Shown in pieces: positions 6,385 through 13,950 of a DNA stretch of 63,990 nt. Made by a program: the position numbers and the translations under genes. Positions within the stretch are counted from its first letter, which is position 1; each line of letters begins with the position of its first letter. Where the stretch lies: assembly GCF_023634765.1 (NCBI RefSeq), contig NZ_JAMLFX010000006.1, positions 22,535-86,524 on the forward strand. The letters are read 5' to 3'. The notes beneath the pieces were generated by a model. That model was not told the DNA's origin and searched no databases. It saw only the letters and a program-made list of their open reading frames with translations. This stretch comes from Pseudomonas sp. AKS31 (GTDB taxonomy: Bacteria; Pseudomonadota; Gammaproteobacteria; Pseudomonadales; Pseudomonadaceae).

Positions 6385-7707
6385 TCAGAAGATGTTGATC
6401 GGGTAGTCCACGAATACACGCAGCTCGTTGCCGCTGACGTTGTACTCGCTGGACTTCTGCGAAACACGCAGGATCGAGCTGCGCAGTTTCACGCTCAGGT
6501 CTTTGGCCGGGCCGCTTTGCACGACGTACTTGAACTGGTTGAAGATTTCACGTTCGGTGCCGCCTTCGCTGGTGGAGGTGGTGATGTTGTCGCCACGCAC
6601 GTAAGCGAAGTTGTAGCTCAGACCCGGCACGCCGAATGCGCCGAAGTCCAGGCCGTAGCCCAGCTGCCAGCTGCGTTCGTCTTCAGCATTGAAGTCCGAC
6701 CAGTAGGAGTTGGCCAGGTAGATGGTGTTGCCGCCATCGCCGACACGCTGCTGATCTTTCTGGTAGCCGCCGTAGGCGTAGCCCAGGTTGCTGTCGCCGG
6801 TGGAACGCTGGTGCGCCACGGTGAACGAGTGCGGGCCGGTGGCGAAGGTGGCTGCCAGGCTCCAGATCTTGTTGTCCTGACCGGTGACGATGCTTTTGCC
6901 CGGCACGGTGTTTTCGCGAACGTACGAGCTGTCCAGCTTGGTGCGATAGCCGTTGAAGTCCAGGGTCAGCGACTGATCCTTGTTGAACGGCAACACGTAG
7001 TTGGCGTTCACGTATTGTTTCTTCAATACGTCTTCAACGTCGGAAGCGTACAGCGCACCCTTGAAGCGCTCAGTGAACTGGTAGCTACCGCCCAGCACAT
7101 TGATCGACTTCAGACCACCGCTGTCACGGCCTTCATCGCTCTTGCGCGATTCGGCGGTGAAACGACCGGCGTTCAGTTCCAGGCCTTTGATCTCTTTGGA
7201 AGTGATCAACGTACCGGTGTAGCTTTCCGGCAGCAGGCGGGAGTTGTCGTAGTTCAGCACCGGCAGGGCCGACATCTGGTCACCGTAGGTCAGCACGGTG
7301 TTGGAGAAGCGAAACTTCACCGCCGCGCCGGCCTTGGCCAGGTCGTTGGCCGCGCTGCCGTTGTGGTCTTTTACGTAGCTGTTTTCTTGCTTGAAGAAGT
7401 CGATACCACCGGCGCCGCTGCGGCCCTTGCCGCCGTCCAGACGCAGCGCGTAAAGACCAAAGGCGTCAACGCCGACACCGACGGTGCCTTGGGTGAAGCC
7501 GGACGAGAACGTACCGATGGCCGCTTGGCCCCATTCGGCTTTGTCTTTGTTACCGTCTTTGTAATCACGATTGATGTAGGCATTGCGCAGCAGCACTTTG
7601 AGGCTGCTGTCTTCTTGAAAACCCTTGGACTCGGCCTGGTCGTTAGCCATGGCCGAAGTGGCGCTCAACATCCCCAGTGCGATCAGACTGATTCGCTTGT
7701 TCAACAT
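6385..7707 (-). CDS. OprD-family outer membrane porin
   Basis: A 440-residue porin with a cleavable signal peptide (MLNKRISLIALGMLSATSAMA, cut before NDQAES). Residues 30 onward show alternating amphipathic strands and the OprD signature features LKVLLRNAYINRDYKDG, SGAGGIDFFKQ and the end VFVDYPINIF with a C-terminal Phe for outer membrane assembly. OprD porins take up basic amino acids, small peptides or organic acids. The particular substrate is not readable here. The start ATG at 7707 has AGGA upstream. The same frame stays open to 7908, across the hairpin at 7796-7825. Confidence 0.9.
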   Translation of the reverse strand: MLNKRISLIALGMLSATSAMANDQAESKGFQEDSSLKVLLRNAYINRDYKDGNKDKAEWGQAAIGTFSSGFTQGTVGVGVDAFGLYALRLDGGKGRSGAGGIDFFKQENSYVKDHNGSAANDLAKAGAAVKFRFSNTVLTYGDQMSALPVLNYDNSRLLPESYTGTLITSKEIKGLELNAGRFTAESRKSDEGRDSGGLKSINVLGGSYQFTERFKGALYASDVEDVLKKQYVNANYVLPFNKDQSLTLDFNGYRTKLDSSYVRENTVPGKSIVTGQDNKIWSLAATFATGPHSFTVAHQRSTGDSNLGYAYGGYQKDQQRVGDGGNTIYLANSYWSDFNAEDERSWQLGYGLDFGAFGVPGLSYNFAYVRGDNITTSTSEGGTEREIFNQFKYVVQSGPAKDLSVKLRSSILRVSQKSSEYNVSGNELRVFVDYPINIF

Positions 7708-7790
7708 TTTGTTTTCCTTATTACGGGTTGAAACGCGCTGTGTCGAACGGCGGAAACGGCGCTTTTGCACTCTTTTATTCACCCCGAAAC

Positions 7791-7825
7791 AAAAAGGCCC
7801 GCCCACGATAACGTGATGGCGGGCC
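7791..7825 (-). terminator. Terminator or attenuator upstream of the porin gene
   Basis: On the minus strand GGCCCGCC (from 7825) pairs with GGCGGGCC (to 7796) with extra pairs inside (CACG/CGTG), followed by TTTTTG. It lies 88 bases before the porin ATG and about 180 bases after the end of the DsbA-like gene. It could end the dsbA-like transcript or attenuate the porin transcript. A frame beginning MTQNKEQARHHVIVGG runs through it into oprD. Confidence 0.65.
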
Positions 7826-8004
7826 TGCTCCTTATTTTGAGTCATGGCGGTTGGCCACAGGCGTTGGGCCGAATCGTAGCCGCGCCCTGAACAATGTGTC
7901 AATTTCAAGAATCGTCTTTAAATAGGTAAAAATCGTCTAAGAAACGTAAATTTTGCGCTGACTCCTTGCTGGGAAATGCCTGCAGCCAGTGAATCCAGTG
8001 TGTA

Positions 8005-8673
8005 TCAAACGCAGCCATCGACAGCACAAAGTGCAGAGGCTTTGCTTGGCTCATCAAGAACGATGGCCTGTTTCAACCAATCGGCAAATGCCTGCGGCTT
8101 GCCCAGCCATGGACTGATGTCGACCAATTGGAAGTTGCCGTTCTGTTCCATTGCCATGGTCGGAAAACCCTGGCCGCCCAATTGCGCCAGAAACTGGCGA
8201 CTGGCTTTTATATGACCCTCGCTGTCAACCGACTCCAGCGCAATGTGGAAATCGTCCTGCGCATAACCCATCTGCATCGCCAATTCCAGCAGCACGGCGG
8301 AATCGGCAATGCGTCGCCCTTCCACATAGTGCGCCGTCTGCAAGCGGCCCAACAGGCGCAAACCGCCGCGGTCGATGGCTTCGGCCGCCATGACCGCAGC
8401 AATCGGTGGCGTTGAGTCGAACACCGCTGAGTGATCCCGCAGCAAACCATCGAAATACGCCTCGCCAAAAGGCTGGCCGGTGTACTCGGCGATGCGTCGG
8501 TCGTGGGGCATGACGTAATTGCGCAGTTGCGCAGAAACGCGCTGGCGATTGGCGCCACTCATCATTCCCCCGGCATGCGCGATCACTGGCAGCACTGCCT
8601 GCGCCGCGTCTACCAGCGGCTTGGCGCCATAGCACCAGCCACACAAGGGGTCGTAGATGTAATGAAGAATCAT
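8005..8673 (-). CDS. DsbA-family thiol oxidoreductase (FrnE-like, cytoplasmic)
   Basis: A 222-residue thioredoxin-fold protein. The CGWC active site is at residues 11-14, right after the first strand (ILHYIYDPL), the helical insertion spans about 30-150, and the cis-Pro region is QGFPTMAM. There is no signal peptide, which separates it from periplasmic DsbA and fits the FrnE-like group of disulfide isomerases or glutathione-dependent enzymes. It is monocistronic: the porin lies downstream behind a terminator, and the TonB receptor is divergent. The physiological substrate is unknown. Confidence 0.82.
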   Translation of the reverse strand: MILHYIYDPLCGWCYGAKPLVDAAQAVLPVIAHAGGMMSGANRQRVSAQLRNYVMPHDRRIAEYTGQPFGEAYFDGLLRDHSAVFDSTPPIAAVMAAEAIDRGGLRLLGRLQTAHYVEGRRIADSAVLLELAMQMGYAQDDFHIALESVDSEGHIKASRQFLAQLGGQGFPTMAMEQNGNFQLVDISPWLGKPQAFADWLKQAIVLDEPSKASALCAVDGCV

Positions 8674-8866
8674 GGGGAACGCTCCGGCAGAAAGTCAGGA
8701 AAATCGATGGCGGCAGATTAGTCGCCGCACCTTTGCGGAAAAACGCCGGAATGGCTTTCAGTCTGTTTCATGAATCGGTCGAATTGTCGATTCAGGCAGA
8801 TTGTGTCGGAGCCGACACAAATTGAAACAATCACACAAGGGAACTTATAAGGAATAATTAACGGAA

Positions 8867-8885
8867 GTAAATGCAAAGCATTACC
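8867..8885 (+). promoter_or_regulatory. Candidate Fur box
   Basis: This 19-base site, centred on AATGC-AAA-GCATT, matches 13 of 19 positions of the consensus GATAATGATAATCATTATC. It lies 33 bases upstream of a TonB-dependent siderophore receptor gene, where iron repression by Fur is expected. Confidence 0.6.
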
Positions 8886-8917
8886 ATTCGTGCGGTCGAA
8901 TTCTTCCACCCTTTCGG

Positions 8918-11023
8918 ATGCGCTGTTCAATGCCTGCCCCGTTCCGTCTTACGCCCGTCACCCTTGGGCTTTCTGCTTTTCTATCCAGCGGTTTTGCCTA
9001 CGCCGCGACCGAGCTACCCGCCACCGCGATCAGCGCCGAAGCGCAAGTCGATGACCCGCGCGTGAAACTGAGCAGCACCGCGACTCGGACCTCGACGCCC
9101 GTGCGCTACGTGCCCCAGGCGATCGATTCGATCAAGACCTCAAACGTTGCCAACTACGGCACCAATGACATCGGCGACGCCTTGAGTGGCATGCCCAACG
9201 TCAGCAGCAGCGCCGACACCCGCTTCGACAGCCTGCGCATTCGCGGCTTCGATGCCAGCAACGATTTCTATCTGGACGGCATCCGCGACGACAGCCAGTA
9301 CAAGCGCGACTTGCACAACATCGAACGTGTCGAAGTGCTCAAAGGCCCAGCCGCTGTGCTTTACGGGCGTGGCAGTCAGGGCGGGATCGTCAACCGCGTG
9401 AGCAAAATGCCTGAGTTCGGCCGGCGCTCGACTATCGAAGCCCAGGCGGGCAGCGAAGATTTGCGCAGTCTTTACGCTGACCTCAGCACCGACCCGAGCG
9501 AAAACATCAGCCTGCGCCTGAACATGGGCAACATGGATGAAAACAGCTTCCGCGACGGTGTCAGTGGCAATCGCCAATTGTTCGCGCCGTCGATGAGCTG
9601 GCAACTGACGCCGGACCTGAACTGGCTGGTGCAATACGAATACAGCCGCTACAACCGCACCCCGGATCGCGGTATTCCCGGCGTCAACGGGCGCCCGGCC
9701 GATGTCGGTCGTGACACGACCTACGGCAACGATCACGACTTCATCGATGACAAGTCGCAGTCCTTGCGCTCGAAACTCACCTACGAAATCAACGACAACT
9801 GGCAACTGCGCCAGACCCTCGGCGTGTTCAACCTCGACAGTGATTTCGACAACACCTACCTCACCGGTTACACGCCGGCGACCAACAAGGTCACGCGCCA
9901 GCACTGGCAGCAGGATCTGACCACCCGCAACGTCTACAACAACCTTGAGCTTGAAGGCGGTTTCGATACCTTCGGCCTTGAACATCGCCTGCTCACCGGC
10001 ATCGAGATCGGCAGCCAGCGCCGCGATCCGACACTGTACAACGCCGCTACCGGCAGAACGCCGGGCGCACAGCCGGTACCATCGCTCGACCTCTACAACC
10101 CGAACCGTGATCTGCGCCATACCGGCAGCATGCAGGTCTCCAGCAGCAGCCACACCGAAGTCGAAAGCCGTGCGGTATATGTGCAAGATCAACTGCGTTT
10201 GAACGATCAATGGCAAGTGCTCGCCGGTCTGCGTTACGACACTTTCGATATCGAGTCGACCAACAAGCTGCGCAACATCTCCGAAGACCGCGACAGCCAC
10301 AGCACTAGCCCGCGCGTCGGCCTGGTCTGGACGCCGTTGCAGAACCATTCGTTCTACGCCTCGTGGTCCAAGACCTTTTCGCCAGTCGGCGGTGGTTTGA
10401 TCGGCATCACCCCGGGCGCGGCCGGTAACACCAACGACCTCAGCCCCGAGCTGACCAAGCAGAAAGAACTCGGCGTGAAAAGCGACTGGTTCGATGACCG
10501 CTTGAGCACCACGCTGGCGATCTACGATCTGGAACTCTACAACCGCCGCACCACTGATCCAAACGATCCGACCCTGACGGTGATGTCAGGTTTGCAACGC
10601 TCGCGCGGGATCGAATTGACGGCCACCGGCAATCTCGTCGGCAACTGGTACCTGCGCGGTGGCATCGGTCTGCAGGATGCGAAGATCGAGAAGGACAACA
10701 ACGGCCTGGAAGGCAAACGCATCAACAACGTTGCCAAGCACAACGGCAGTCTGTTCCTGACCTGGAAACCGGAAATGGGCTGGTACGGCGAAACCGGTCT
10801 GACCCTGGTTGGCCAACGCTATGCCGATAACGCCAACACCACCGTGTTGCCGGGTTACGGCCGCTGGGATGCCTTGGTCGGTTACCGCTTCAAGGATTGG
10901 GATTTGCGCGCGGCACTGAACAACATCACTGATCGCGAGTACTACGCGTCGGCGACCAGCCAGTATCAGATCCAGCCAGGTGCACCGCGCAGCGTCGTAA
11001 TGACCGGCACCTACAGCTTCTGA
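8918..11023 (+). CDS. TonB-dependent siderophore receptor (Fiu/catecholate-like)
   Basis: A 701-residue outer membrane receptor. After a signal peptide (LSAFLSSGFAYA) comes the plug domain with the siderophore-receptor motifs LRIRGFDASNDFYLDGIRDD, RVEVLKGPAAVLYGRGSQGG and IVNRVSK. A 22-strand barrel ends in VVMTGTYSF with terminal Phe. The pattern resembles Fiu-type catecholate receptors, but the ligand is not proven. I found no strong ribosome binding site: the ATG at 8918 or the one at 8930 (MPAPFRLTP) may be used. A Fur box lies upstream, and an inverted REP pair at 11041-11128 follows the stop. Confidence 0.9.
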   Translation: MRCSMPAPFRLTPVTLGLSAFLSSGFAYAATELPATAISAEAQVDDPRVKLSSTATRTSTPVRYVPQAIDSIKTSNVANYGTNDIGDALSGMPNVSSSADTRFDSLRIRGFDASNDFYLDGIRDDSQYKRDLHNIERVEVLKGPAAVLYGRGSQGGIVNRVSKMPEFGRRSTIEAQAGSEDLRSLYADLSTDPSENISLRLNMGNMDENSFRDGVSGNRQLFAPSMSWQLTPDLNWLVQYEYSRYNRTPDRGIPGVNGRPADVGRDTTYGNDHDFIDDKSQSLRSKLTYEINDNWQLRQTLGVFNLDSDFDNTYLTGYTPATNKVTRQHWQQDLTTRNVYNNLELEGGFDTFGLEHRLLTGIEIGSQRRDPTLYNAATGRTPGAQPVPSLDLYNPNRDLRHTGSMQVSSSSHTEVESRAVYVQDQLRLNDQWQVLAGLRYDTFDIESTNKLRNISEDRDSHSTSPRVGLVWTPLQNHSFYASWSKTFSPVGGGLIGITPGAAGNTNDLSPELTKQKELGVKSDWFDDRLSTTLAIYDLELYNRRTTDPNDPTLTVMSGLQRSRGIELTATGNLVGNWYLRGGIGLQDAKIEKDNNGLEGKRINNVAKHNGSLFLTWKPEMGWYGETGLTLVGQRYADNANTTVLPGYGRWDALVGYRFKDWDLRAALNNITDREYYASATSQYQIQPGAPRSVVMTGTYSF

Positions 11024-11040
11024 TTTCACACAAATCCCTG

Positions 11041-11128
11041 TTGGAGCGAGCCTGCTCGCGAAAGCGTCGGGTCAGTCGACATCGTCGTAACCTGATCCAC
11101 CGCCTTCGCGAGCAGGCTCGCTCCCACA
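11041..11128. repeat. Inverted pair of REP elements (REPIN-like)
   Basis: GGAGCGAGCCTGCTCGCGAA at 11043-11062 and its inverted partner TTCGCGAGCAGGCTCGCTCC at 11105-11124 face each other around a 42-base spacer. Further copies of the same REP core are at 33342, 41127-41195 and 61927-62018. It sits just after the TonB receptor stop and could stabilise or terminate that mRNA. Confidence 0.9.
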
Positions 11129-11210
11129 TTGAATGGGTGTGTACAGAATAATCGTGCATAAAAAAGCGCCGCCATCCCGGCAGCGCTTTCACCAATCCCT
11201 GTTGTTCTTC

Positions 11211-11423
11211 TTATCCTTCCATCACAGCCCACAACGCTTCCAGTTCGGCCTCGCTGAACAGGTCAGCGGGGTAACGCTCGATCATCATCCGGCGCGGATC
11301 AGGTTCCCTGATCTGACGCGTTCCATTGGACTTCAACCAGTGCGCGACAATCTGGAGCGCTTCGCCGTTAACGGCCATGGGATGCAACGTCCGCTCGCTG
11401 ACTACGTTCACTTCGGCGTTCAT
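11211..11423 (-). CDS. Small conserved hypothetical protein
   Basis: A 70-residue acidic-to-neutral protein (MNAEVNVVSERTLHPMAVNG, REPDPRRMMIERYPADLFSE, ending ALWAVMEG). It has no signal peptide or membrane segment. I chose the ATG at 11423 because GAGAG lies just upstream; the frame is open to 11465. The pattern of conserved-looking Trp, Pro and Arg residues and pseudomonad codon use support a real gene, but I do not recognise a family with known function. Confidence 0.6.
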   Translation of the reverse strand: MNAEVNVVSERTLHPMAVNGEALQIVAHWLKSNGTRQIREPDPRRMMIERYPADLFSEAELEALWAVMEG

Positions 11424-11567
11424 TTCAGCGCTCTCTCCCCGTTCGTGAGCGGCTACGTTATCCAAGGTTTATGACAGAACTGTTGAAGTTCTCCCCCTCC
11501 CTAGTGCACGGATGATGAATACAAGAGCTATGCCAAAGTCTTTGAATTGTCGACAAGCGGATACAAA

Positions 11568-11599
11568 CAAGCCCGCCGTCCTTTCGGGCTGCGGGCTTG
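11568..11599. terminator. Hairpin between the small hypothetical gene and aguA
   Basis: CAAGCCCGC (11568-11576) pairs with GCGGGCTTG (11591-11599). T runs on either side are weak, so this may be a transcript boundary or a repeat hairpin. I see nothing else in 11424-11668 except the presumed promoter of the small gene. Confidence 0.45.
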
Positions 11600-11668
11600 T
11601 GTACATGCATAGCGAGCTAATCATTACCCGGCTGATTTGTTAATCAACTCAAGGTGTTACGACTCAAC

Positions 11669-12775
11669 TCACTCTTTGTGCGGCGCGGGTTGCTGCTGGG
11701 TAAGGCAGTGAATATTGCCGCCACCCAGTAACAGTTCGCGGCCCGGCACCATCACCACTTCGTGCTGCGGGAACAGCTTCTGCAAAATCTCTTTCGCTGG
11801 CGCATCCATCGGATCGTCAAAACTCGGCGCGATGATGCCGCCGTTGACGATCAGGAAGTTCACGTAAGAACCGGCCAGGCGCACAGACGGATTGCGCTCC
11901 TGCGTGCCGTCCACCGGATCGACACCGGCGCACTCTTCTTCAGTCGCATAGAGCGGCCCCGGAATCGGCATTTTGTGCACCGTGAACGGGCGCCCCTTGG
12001 CGTCAGTGCTGCTTTGCAGGACTTTCATCGCGGCCTGGCAACGCGGGTAGTTCGGATCCTGCGGATCGTCGGTCCATGCCAGCAGGACTTCGCCCGGACG
12101 CACGTAGCAGCAGAAGTTATCCACATGACCGTCGGTTTCGTCGTTGAACAAACCGTCCGGCAGCCAGATGATTTTATCCACAGACAGATTGGCGCTCAGT
12201 ACCGCCTCAATCTCTTCCCGGCTCAGGTGCGGGTTGCGATTGCGGTTGAGCAGGCATTCTTCGGTGGTGATCAACGTGCCTTCGCCGTCGACGTGAATCG
12301 ACCCGCCCTCGAGCACGAAACCTTCGGTGCGGTAACGCGGGCTGCGCTCGATCTCGAGGATCTTGCCGCCGACCTGCGAATCACGATTCCACGGCGAATA
12401 CAGGCCACCGTCGAAACCACCCCAGGCGTTGAAGTCCCAGTTCACACCGCGCACTTCGCCGTTGTTGTTGATGACGAAGGTCGGGCCGCTGTCACGTACC
12501 CAAGCGTCATCGCTGGACATCTCGACCACGCGGATATTCGGTACGTCGAGGCGTGCCCGGGCGTTTTCGTACTGGCCGGCGGACACCGCCACGGTCACCG
12601 GTTCGAAACGTGCGATGGCTTTGGCCACCGCAGCGTGCGCGGCTTGCGCCGGTTTTCCGCCCAGACGCCAGTTGTCCGGGCGCTCGGGCCAGATCATCCA
12701 GGTCTGCGTCTGCGGCGCCCACTCGGCCGGCATGTGAAAGCCGTCGGCGCGCGGGGTACTTTTCAAGGTGGTCAT
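11669..12775 (-). CDS. aguA: Agmatine deiminase
   Basis: A 368-residue member of the guanidine-modifying superfamily that converts agmatine to N-carbamoylputrescine and ammonia. Visible features are WPERPDNWRLGGKPAQ near the N-terminus, the substrate-binding WVRDSGPTF, FVLEGGSIHVDGEGTL, DETDGHVDN with the catalytic His, and the catalytic Cys in LLLGGGNIHC near the C-terminus. Length matches the family. It lies 5 bases downstream of aguB in the same operon, so the two enzymes together carry agmatine to putrescine. Confidence 0.96.
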   Translation of the reverse strand: MTTLKSTPRADGFHMPAEWAPQTQTWMIWPERPDNWRLGGKPAQAAHAAVAKAIARFEPVTVAVSAGQYENARARLDVPNIRVVEMSSDDAWVRDSGPTFVINNNGEVRGVNWDFNAWGGFDGGLYSPWNRDSQVGGKILEIERSPRYRTEGFVLEGGSIHVDGEGTLITTEECLLNRNRNPHLSREEIEAVLSANLSVDKIIWLPDGLFNDETDGHVDNFCCYVRPGEVLLAWTDDPQDPNYPRCQAAMKVLQSSTDAKGRPFTVHKMPIPGPLYATEEECAGVDPVDGTQERNPSVRLAGSYVNFLIVNGGIIAPSFDDPMDAPAKEILQKLFPQHEVVMVPGRELLLGGGNIHCLTQQQPAPHKE

Positions 12776-12780
12776 CGGGA

Positions 12781-13659
12781 TCAGGACTCCAGGGAACCGT
12801 CGAGGGTTTTCAACGCGCCGTACAGGTTTGGACGGCGGTCACGGAATGAACCCCACGCGCTGCGAATGTGTTCGAGCTCGTCGAGGTTGAAAGTGTGCAC
12901 AAGAATACCTTCTTCGGTTTTATTCAGCTCCTGCACTTTTTCGCCGAACTGGTTGGCAATGAACGAAGAGCCGTAGAACGTGATGTCATAGCCGTCCTGT
13001 TCTTCGTTGCCGATGCGGTTACTGGCGATCAACGGCATCAGGTTGGCGCCGGCATGGCCCTGCTGCACGCGCTGCCAGTGATCGCGCGACGAGATGGTCT
13101 TGTCGTGCGGCTCGCTGCCGATTGCGGTCGGGTAAAACAGAATCTCCGCGCCTTGCAACGCCATGCTGCGTGCGGCTTCCGGAAACCATTGGTCCCAGCA
13201 GATGCCCACGCCGATTTTCGCGTAACGCGTATTCCACACTTTGAAACCGGTGTCGCCCGGGTTGAAGTAATACTTCTCGTGGTAGCCCGGGCCGTCCGGG
13301 ATGTGGCTTTTACGATAAATCCCGAGGTTGCTGCCGTCGGCGTCGATGATCGCGATGCTGTTGAAGCGCGCACGGCCGGCCAGTTCGTAGAAGCTGATTG
13401 GCAGCACCACTTGCAGTTCTTTGGCGATTTTCTGGAAATGTTTGATCGCGACGTTTTCTTCCACCGTCGTCGCCAGTTGCAGGTAGTCCGGGTTTGGCTT
13501 CTGGCAGAAGTACGGCGCCTCGAACAGCTCCTGGATCAGGATGATCTGCGCGCCTTTGGCGGCGGCTTCACGCACCAGCCTTTCAGCGATTTCGAGGTTG
13601 GCTTCCAGATCCCAGGAACAGGCCATCTGAGTGGCGGCGACGGTAACGATACGGCTCAT
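12781..13659 (-). CDS. aguB: N-carbamoylputrescine amidase
   Basis: A 292-residue nitrilase-family amidohydrolase that releases putrescine from N-carbamoylputrescine. The Glu-Lys-Cys triad is present: E in LIQELFEAPYF, K in YRKSHIPDGPGY, C in GVGICWDQWFPE. It is the first gene of the aguBA pair. The 291-base gap upstream, which includes a hairpin repeat, separates it from the large aminotransferase fusion gene on the same strand. Confidence 0.96.
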   Translation of the reverse strand: MSRIVTVAATQMACSWDLEANLEIAERLVREAAAKGAQIILIQELFEAPYFCQKPNPDYLQLATTVEENVAIKHFQKIAKELQVVLPISFYELAGRARFNSIAIIDADGSNLGIYRKSHIPDGPGYHEKYYFNPGDTGFKVWNTRYAKIGVGICWDQWFPEAARSMALQGAEILFYPTAIGSEPHDKTISSRDHWQRVQQGHAGANLMPLIASNRIGNEEQDGYDITFYGSSFIANQFGEKVQELNKTEEGILVHTFNLDELEHIRSAWGSFRDRRPNLYGALKTLDGSLES

Positions 13660-13854
13660 GAATCATCTCCGGGCAAGTGCTTTTCGGTCGACAATTCGAC
13701 CGAAAAGAAAACGCGCGCACCGGACATGAGATCGCCATGCCGGAGCAATGGCGACTTTATAGCCGATAAATATCGGCTTTAGAAGCTACAGAAATGCATT
13801 CCGTCTAATTTTACGCACAAAATACCGATACAAATCGAATTGACCCCGAAACGC

Positions 13855-13939
13855 TGTAGGAGCTGCCGAAGGCTGCGATCTCTTGATTTTGCTCTTGAAA
13901 AACAAGATCAAAAGATCGCAGCCTTCGGCAGCTCCTACA
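13855..13939. repeat. Hairpin repeat, family 'GGAGCTGCCGAAGGCTGCGATC' (copy 1)
   Basis: Two arms of about 30 bases (TGTAGGAGCTGCCGAAGGCT and its inverse) surround a short AT-rich centre built from GATCTTTTGAT-like sequence. Three more copies are at 23626-23711, 31205-31285 and 54253-54339. It separates aguB from the upstream aminotransferase gene. Confidence 0.95.
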
Positions 13940-13950
13940 TGGGGTGAGTG

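Noticed and set aside
6211..7731. A 506-codon plus-strand frame across the porin gene
   Set aside because: It is the shadow of oprD; it has a Val/Ala/Gln/His-rich composition and no family motifs.
8918..11023. Naming the TonB siderophore receptor PiuA
   Set aside because: Motifs fit the Fiu/PiuA type, but the usual piuC hydroxylase neighbour is absent, so I left it unnamed.
13855..13939. Repeated hairpins as a possible CRISPR array
   Set aside because: The copies are isolated, tens of kilobases apart, and not spaced by variable spacers; there are no cas genes.
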